Below are positions 5,737-9,902 of a stretch of 9,902 bases of DNA, in pieces. The translations under genes were made by a program, and so were the position numbers. The notes under the pieces are model-generated. The model saw only the letters and a program-made list of their open reading frames with translations, did no database searches and was not told the origin of the DNA. Where the stretch lies: contig JAYRSE010000018.1 in NCBI GenBank assembly GCA_041920275.1, positions 1-9,902 of the forward strand, given 5' to 3'. Origin of the DNA: UBA12088 sp041920275. Its GTDB lineage: Bacteria; Patescibacteriota; Minisyncoccia; Phycocordibacterales; UBA12088. Every line of letters begins with the position of its first letter. Position 1 is the first letter of the stretch.

Positions 5737-7016
5737 ACCTTTGTGAACGCACGCACTACGAACGTCTGGAGAACGGCATTGATGTGTTCGTGCTGCGAAC
5801 GCAGGTTCGCGACGTGGTGGTCTGCAACATGGCTTTTCCCGGGGGCGAGTATGCAACATATGACAAGCGCACGGTCGCCGATCTTTTCTCGATATTGCTC
5901 CCAACGGGCACTCACACGAAAAAACGTGCCGTGGTGCGCGAGATGTTTGAGGAGATGGGGATACATGTTTCGTTCGATGAGACCAACACACACCTCGTCG
6001 TTTCGCTCGCGTGTCGCCCTGCGGTGTTCGTGACCGCATTCACGCTTGTGTTCGAGATGCTCTGCGACGCGCATCCATCTTCGCGCGAGTTCACCGAAGC
6101 GGTCACGCAACTTGCGACCATGTACGAACATGCGCAGGAAGAAACGCGAGATCAGGCGAATATCGCCCTCATGCGCACGCTCTTTGCTCGGGGACACCCG
6201 CACTGGTTGCCTTTTCCGAAGGACCTGTGCAACGAGCTTCAAAGTGTCACGTTACGGAACGTGCTCGATCACCACCGCGCGACTTTTTCCGGTGTGGGTG
6301 GTCTCGTCGCGATCGTGGGCGATGTGCACGAGAAGGATGTTGCGACCCTTGTGCGTACGGTGTGTGCTCGGGTTCCTGCACTGCGTACTGCGCCGTCGAC
6401 CATTCACCCCGAGCGGGTCACCTCATCGCGGGAAAAAGATATCGTCGTGTCGCTTCGTGACAAGATGAATGTGGATACCTTGCTTGCGATACCACTTGCG
6501 CTCACACGGGATCACGCGCAGTATCATGCGCTCAAGGTTGGTGTGAGCATACTCGGAGAATCCTCCACCTCGCGCCTTTTCATGTCCTTGCGCACCAAAC
6601 AAAGTCTCACCTACGGTGCGTACGCATCGCTTGGGGGCATGGCGGAGGGGTATGCCGGCTATCTTTTTGCGAGCGTGCTGTTTCCGAACGACGTCTTCAA
6701 GCGGGGAAGGGTCGCTCTCCGCGATGAGGTCGCGCGGTGGGCGGAAAAGGGCGTCACACAAGGGGAGCTCGCTCGTCGCAAGGAGGAGCTTGTCGGTAAG
6801 CACAAAGTTGGACTTGCGAGCGCACGGGGTCTGTGCGGTGCGATCTTCTCCGCAGTGCTTTCGGGGAGGGGTATCGAGTTCGTAGAGACGTATCCCTCTA
6901 TCGTTCGGTCGCTCACGCTCCGTGAGGTGAATTCGGCGATACGATCACATGTTCGGTACGATCTCGCGGTGACCGCAGCGGCCGGTGCGATCGATGCCGA
7001 AGGTGTGTCGTTGTAG
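5733..7016 (+). CDS. M16 family peptidase-like protein, non-catalytic partner subunit
   Basis: The 427-residue product has the M16 two-half layout but no zinc motif: the region that should carry HxxEH reads KRTVADLFSILLPTGT (45-60), with no suitable His-His-Glu set. FPKDLCNELQSVT (161-173) and GLVAIVGDV (190-198) match the later part of the N-terminal half. The second half keeps LGESSTSRLFMSLRTKQSLTYGA (274-296), where Arg287 and Tyr294 have the exact seven-residue offset of the R/Y pair that holds substrate in M16 peptidases. This is the classic non-catalytic partner of an M16B heterodimer, comparable to the alpha subunit of mitochondrial processing peptidase. The four-base ATGA overlap with the catalytic gene points to coupled, roughly equal synthesis. 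No signal peptide or membrane segment is seen. The substrate cannot be told from sequence. Confidence 0.88.
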   Translation: MNLCERTHYERLENGIDVFVLRTQVRDVVVCNMAFPGGEYATYDKRTVADLFSILLPTGTHTKKRAVVREMFEEMGIHVSFDETNTHLVVSLACRPAVFVTAFTLVFEMLCDAHPSSREFTEAVTQLATMYEHAQEETRDQANIALMRTLFARGHPHWLPFPKDLCNELQSVTLRNVLDHHRATFSGVGGLVAIVGDVHEKDVATLVRTVCARVPALRTAPSTIHPERVTSSREKDIVVSLRDKMNVDTLLAIPLALTRDHAQYHALKVGVSILGESSTSRLFMSLRTKQSLTYGAYASLGGMAEGYAGYLFASVLFPNDVFKRGRVALRDEVARWAEKGVTQGELARRKEELVGKHKVGLASARGLCGAIFSAVLSGRGIEFVETYPSIVRSLTLREVNSAIRSHVRYDLAVTAAAGAIDAEGVSL

Positions 7017-7064
7017 AATTCGTTTCGTCTCACTCCGTCTCGCGACCTTTGCGCGATCACGCAC

Positions 7065-9902
7065 ATGCCTATGCCTTCACTTGAGGAGATGCGCCAAACA
7101 CTCCACGCCGAGGTAGGTGGCGTGATCTACGCGCGCGGCCTTGCGTACGTGACGCGAGGCAAGGTAAGGACATGTAAGGTGCTTGAGGACGATGCCTCGC
7201 ACGTGCGCATTTCGGGTACCGTGGATGGTACCGTTCGGTACCGCACGACGGTCGAGTATGATAAGGGTCGGGGGGTGTACCGCGAACTCGCCTGCACGTG
7301 TCCGTACGGGTACGGGTGCAAACATGCGGTCGCACTCCTGCTTACCTACACACGAACGCTTCAGCGTATCGACAAGCCGACGCGTTCGATCCCGCGATCG
7401 ACGGGGGAGGAAATGGGTACTGTGATCTCACGCGAAGGCGAATCCGAAGATGCCGCGTTCGACAGGGGAGCGTACACGGTCATGCTGCACCGGCACAGGC
7501 GTTATGCCGCATCATTGCATCTCGGCGATCGGTACTATGAGCAGGTCGATATCGAACGGATACTCGCACACGCGCGCATGACCGAGGATGAGCGCACCGT
7601 TCTCACATATATATACAATCATAACGGTTTCTCGCAAGCGTCATCGTTTGTACACCCTTCGGACCCTGCGATACTGTTCCCGCTCCTTCAAGCGACGGGC
7701 TTTGCGCTCATGTGTAATGATGGATATAACACCTGCGTGCCGCGCCCGATCGTACTTGACCTTGCGCCCCCGCCGATACGGGTCGAAGTATTGCCGGAGT
7801 ACACTTCGCATCCGGGCGATCCCACCATCGTGCGACGCGAGGTCGTCCTCACGCTTCCTGACGAGCGCGCGCCGGGTTCCGGAGCGGGGCGGTCCATGTG
7901 GTCGCGACATGGTGCATGTCTGTTGCACGAAAAAGACACCAAGATCAGATTGTACCATCTTGATCCGGTATGGTTGGAACTTTTGAAGGCCGTGGCCCCT
8001 CGCTATCGAGAGCATGTCGCGCGTGTGGATGAATACTTGTATCATGCGGTGGTACTGCCACCAAAGATACTCGACCGACTGCACTCTTTTTTGGAGAGCG
8101 TTCCTCCACAGATCGATCTCTTCGTGTCGGATCAGATCCGTTCCATGGTCGTGCACTCGACCCACACGAGTCGCATCATCGAAGTCGATCTGGACAGCGT
8201 GCTGCACACGATCCGTGTCTCTCCTTGTGTGCGATATGGTGGGTGGTCGAGTCCGGTCGCCGATATGGTGGTGAGGAGGCGTCATGTTCGTAACGGGTAC
8301 AGTGCACGAGAGACGTTCGATGTGCCCGCAACACATGCGCTCTTTGAGGATGCGTCGGGAACACTGCAGTACGTCAGGAGGAATGTGAAAGAAGAGATAT
8401 CCTGTTTCAAGGAAGTTGAAGCCGAGCGGGAGCGGTTGGGATTTACCGTGATGCTCAAATGTTCTCTGCAGGGAAAGCAGAAGGTCGCTCGATACATTTC
8501 CGAAGTGTGGCCGAATGTTCGTGCGTTCGCAGAACGTCGAGGATACGAGATCGTATTCTTACGGGACTCGCTTCCGAAGGAAAGCGTTTCGTTCAGCGCA
8601 GACTTTTCTGCGCCGGACCTTGATACCGACCGGAACTGGCTTCATTTCGACGTCGAACTGTACTGTGCCGGCGAGCGGGTGACCCTTGAGAAGTTGTACG
8701 AGTACATGTCGAGCGGCTCGACTTTTTGGCGAAAGGATGACGGGAGTCTTGTGGAAGTGGAGAACCGTGATGAGCTGGAGCGGCTGGTGCGTCTGTTGCA
8801 GAATTTCCATGCGCGACAAGACGGTGGGTTCGAGGGTGGCTTGCATCACGCGCCCGAGTTGTCGTACGTTCTCACGAGCTCGCCACACTACACCACCGCA
8901 CAGTCCAAGAGTCTTCGTGAGTTCATGAAACGTATTGAGTCCGGAAAACCGATCAAGCGTGTGCGTCTGCCGAAGCGTGTGAGGGACACCCTGCGTCCGT
9001 ATCAAAGGGCGGGTGTGGAATGGCTCTATTTCCTGCGATCGTACCGTTTTGCGGGTATTCTCGCCGATGATATGGGTCTCGGAAAGACCGTGCAGGCGCT
9101 TACGGTCCTCGCGCTCGAACGGGTCGATGGGGTTCCGTCCATTGTGGTGTGTCCCAAGTCGCTCCTTTACAACTGGAGGAATGAAGCGGCCGCGTTCTTT
9201 CCGGACATGCGGGTGTTGGTGTATGAAGGGACACCCGTTGAACGTGCGCGACTGCAGACCGACATCGCCTCGTACGACCTCGTCGTGGTCGGGTACGCGA
9301 CCTTGAAGCGTGACGCCGACGTGCTGTGCGCGCCCGATCGTCGGTACAATTATGCCGTTCTGGACGAAGCTCAGTACATAAAGAATCACATGACCAAAAT
9401 GGCGCAGTGCGTGAAGGAGATACCCGCCGAGTATCGTTTGGCATTGACCGGTACACCACTTGAAAACCATGTGTTCGAGTTATGGTCGATCTACGATTAT
9501 CTGATGCCCGGTTTTTTGGGACGCCGCGACCACTTTGCGGAACGGTACCACAAGCCGATCATGGAGCGAAATGATCAGGCGGTGCTTACACAATTAAGGA
9601 AGAAGGTGGAGTGCTTCATGCTCAGGCGCACGAAAGCGGAAGTGCTTTCGGAGCTCCCGCCGAAGATCGAGCAGGTGGTGGAGTGCGTGCTTACCGATGC
9701 GCAGAACATCGTGTACCAGCAAATTTTGAACGATGTGCGCGGAAGCGTATTCTCTGCGATCGAATCGAAAGGATTTCGCGGTTCGCAGATACACATCCTC
9801 GCGGGTTTGACCAGGTTGCGCCAAGCGTGCAACCATCCCGCACTTCTCACCAAAGAGGAGGATTATGCCGCGTATGAGTCCGCAAAGCTCGATGCATGCC
9901 TC
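7065..9902 (+). CDS. SNF2-family helicase with N-terminal SWIM zinc finger (3' end outside window)
   Basis: The frame runs open for 946 codons to the window edge. A SWIM zinc finger (C77-x-C79-x5-C85-x-H87, in ELACTCPYGYGCKHAVALL) lies near the N-terminus. About 540 residues of weakly conserved, probably SNF2-associated sequence follow. The SNF2 ATPase lobe then begins at LRPYQRAGVEWLYF, with Walker A DDMGLGKT (668-675), motif Ia VVCPKSLLYNW, Walker B DEAQ (767-770), motif III LTGTPLEN (794-801) and ELWSIYDYLMPGFLG after it. QACNHPALL near the edge is the usual link to the second RecA lobe, which is missing. Such proteins are bacterial Swi2/Snf2 double-strand DNA translocases thought to remodel protein-DNA or RNA polymerase complexes; the exact role is unknown. 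ATG 7065 or ATG 7071 could be the start; neither has a Shine-Dalgarno. The 48-base gap from the M16 gene holds no convincing terminator, so read-through from the upstream unit is possible. Confidence 0.93.
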   Translation, partial: MPMPSLEEMRQTLHAEVGGVIYARGLAYVTRGKVRTCKVLEDDASHVRISGTVDGTVRYRTTVEYDKGRGVYRELACTCPYGYGCKHAVALLLTYTRTLQRIDKPTRSIPRSTGEEMGTVISREGESEDAAFDRGAYTVMLHRHRRYAASLHLGDRYYEQVDIERILAHARMTEDERTVLTYIYNHNGFSQASSFVHPSDPAILFPLLQATGFALMCNDGYNTCVPRPIVLDLAPPPIRVEVLPEYTSHPGDPTIVRREVVLTLPDERAPGSGAGRSMWSRHGACLLHEKDTKIRLYHLDPVWLELLKAVAPRYREHVARVDEYLYHAVVLPPKILDRLHSFLESVPPQIDLFVSDQIRSMVVHSTHTSRIIEVDLDSVLHTIRVSPCVRYGGWSSPVADMVVRRRHVRNGYSARETFDVPATHALFEDASGTLQYVRRNVKEEISCFKEVEAERERLGFTVMLKCSLQGKQKVARYISEVWPNVRAFAERRGYEIVFLRDSLPKESVSFSADFSAPDLDTDRNWLHFDVELYCAGERVTLEKLYEYMSSGSTFWRKDDGSLVEVENRDELERLVRLLQNFHARQDGGFEGGLHHAPELSYVLTSSPHYTTAQSKSLREFMKRIESGKPIKRVRLPKRVRDTLRPYQRAGVEWLYFLRSYRFAGILADDMGLGKTVQALTVLALERVDGVPSIVVCPKSLLYNWRNEAAAFFPDMRVLVYEGTPVERARLQTDIASYDLVVVGYATLKRDADVLCAPDRRYNYAVLDEAQYIKNHMTKMAQCVKEIPAEYRLALTGTPLENHVFELWSIYDYLMPGFLGRRDHFAERYHKPIMERNDQAVLTQLRKKVECFMLRRTKAEVLSELPPKIEQVVECVLTDAQNIVYQQILNDVRGSVFSAIESKGFRGSQIHILAGLTRLRQACNHPALLTKEEDYAAYESAKLDACL

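Noticed and set aside
7014..7019. TAGAAT as a -10 box for the helicase gene
   Set aside because: It overlaps the M16 stop codon, has no -35 partner at 16-18 bases and no TG extension. A single hexamer match is not enough.
7215..7242. GGTACC repeated three times within 28 bases
   Set aside because: The repeats encode an ordinary GTVDGTVRY beta-strand segment in the helicase N-terminus. GGTACC-like words are common in this GTA/GGT-rich coding sequence, so this is probably chance.
8559..9470. A 303-codon minus-strand open frame
   Set aside because: It is wholly antisense to the SNF2 ATPase lobe, whose Walker motifs are intact on the + strand, so it is a shadow frame.

Overview
The window is a densely packed, single-strand stretch of bacterial chromosome. 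Every gene I can support lies on the + strand, the longest intergenic gap is about 70 bases, and no tRNA, rRNA, CRISPR array, insertion sequence or prophage gene is visible. Gene content and protein flavour suggest a member of the Candidate Phyla Radiation (Patescibacteria, probably Parcubacteria-like) with a GC content that looks above 50 percent. The grounds are the Parcubacteria-type MnmA insert, a short membrane-anchored two-cysteine protein of a type I associate with Parcubacteria, a SurA-like protein reduced to its chaperone part, and several starts with no good Shine-Dalgarno. TGA ends at least three genes, so the code is standard table 11 and the TGA-recoding Gracilibacteria/Absconditabacteria are excluded. 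The lineage call is inference from protein memory, not from a search.

Layout. 1-294 is the C-terminus of the endolytic murein transglycosylase MltG. 365-1474 is mnmA (tRNA 2-thiouridylase). 1530-1667 encodes a 45-residue single-span membrane protein whose last 11 bases overlap 1657-2511, an ATP-cone plus PD-(D/E)XK (Mrr-like) nuclease fusion. 2536-3042 is an MgtC/SapB-family membrane protein, followed one base later by 3044-3535, a membrane-anchored protein with two extracytoplasmic cysteines. 3604-4404 is a membrane-anchored SurA-like chaperone without a parvulin domain. 4447-5736 and 5733-7016 are an ATGA-overlapping pair of M16 peptidase subunits, the first with the zinc site and the second without it. 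7065 to the right edge is a large SWIM-zinc-finger SNF2 helicase whose second RecA lobe lies beyond the window.

Transcription. Three promoters are readable: TTGCGA-17-TATACT ahead of the small membrane protein, a TATACT ahead of the MgtC gene, and an extended TGATACAAT ahead of the SurA-like gene. In the first two the ATG starts 8 to 9 bases after the -10 hexamer, which implies leaderless or nearly leaderless mRNAs. They divide the region into probable units: mnmA; small membrane protein plus nuclease; MgtC plus two-cysteine protein; SurA-like plus M16 pair, possibly running on into the helicase.

Functionally, MltG, the two-cysteine protein and the SurA-like protein act at or outside the membrane. 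The M16 pair looks like one heterodimeric protease with its active site split between two polypeptides. The most unusual pieces are the nucleotide-sensing nuclease with its overlapping microprotein, and the leaderless start architecture. No clearly new multi-gene system is demonstrated by the sequence alone.
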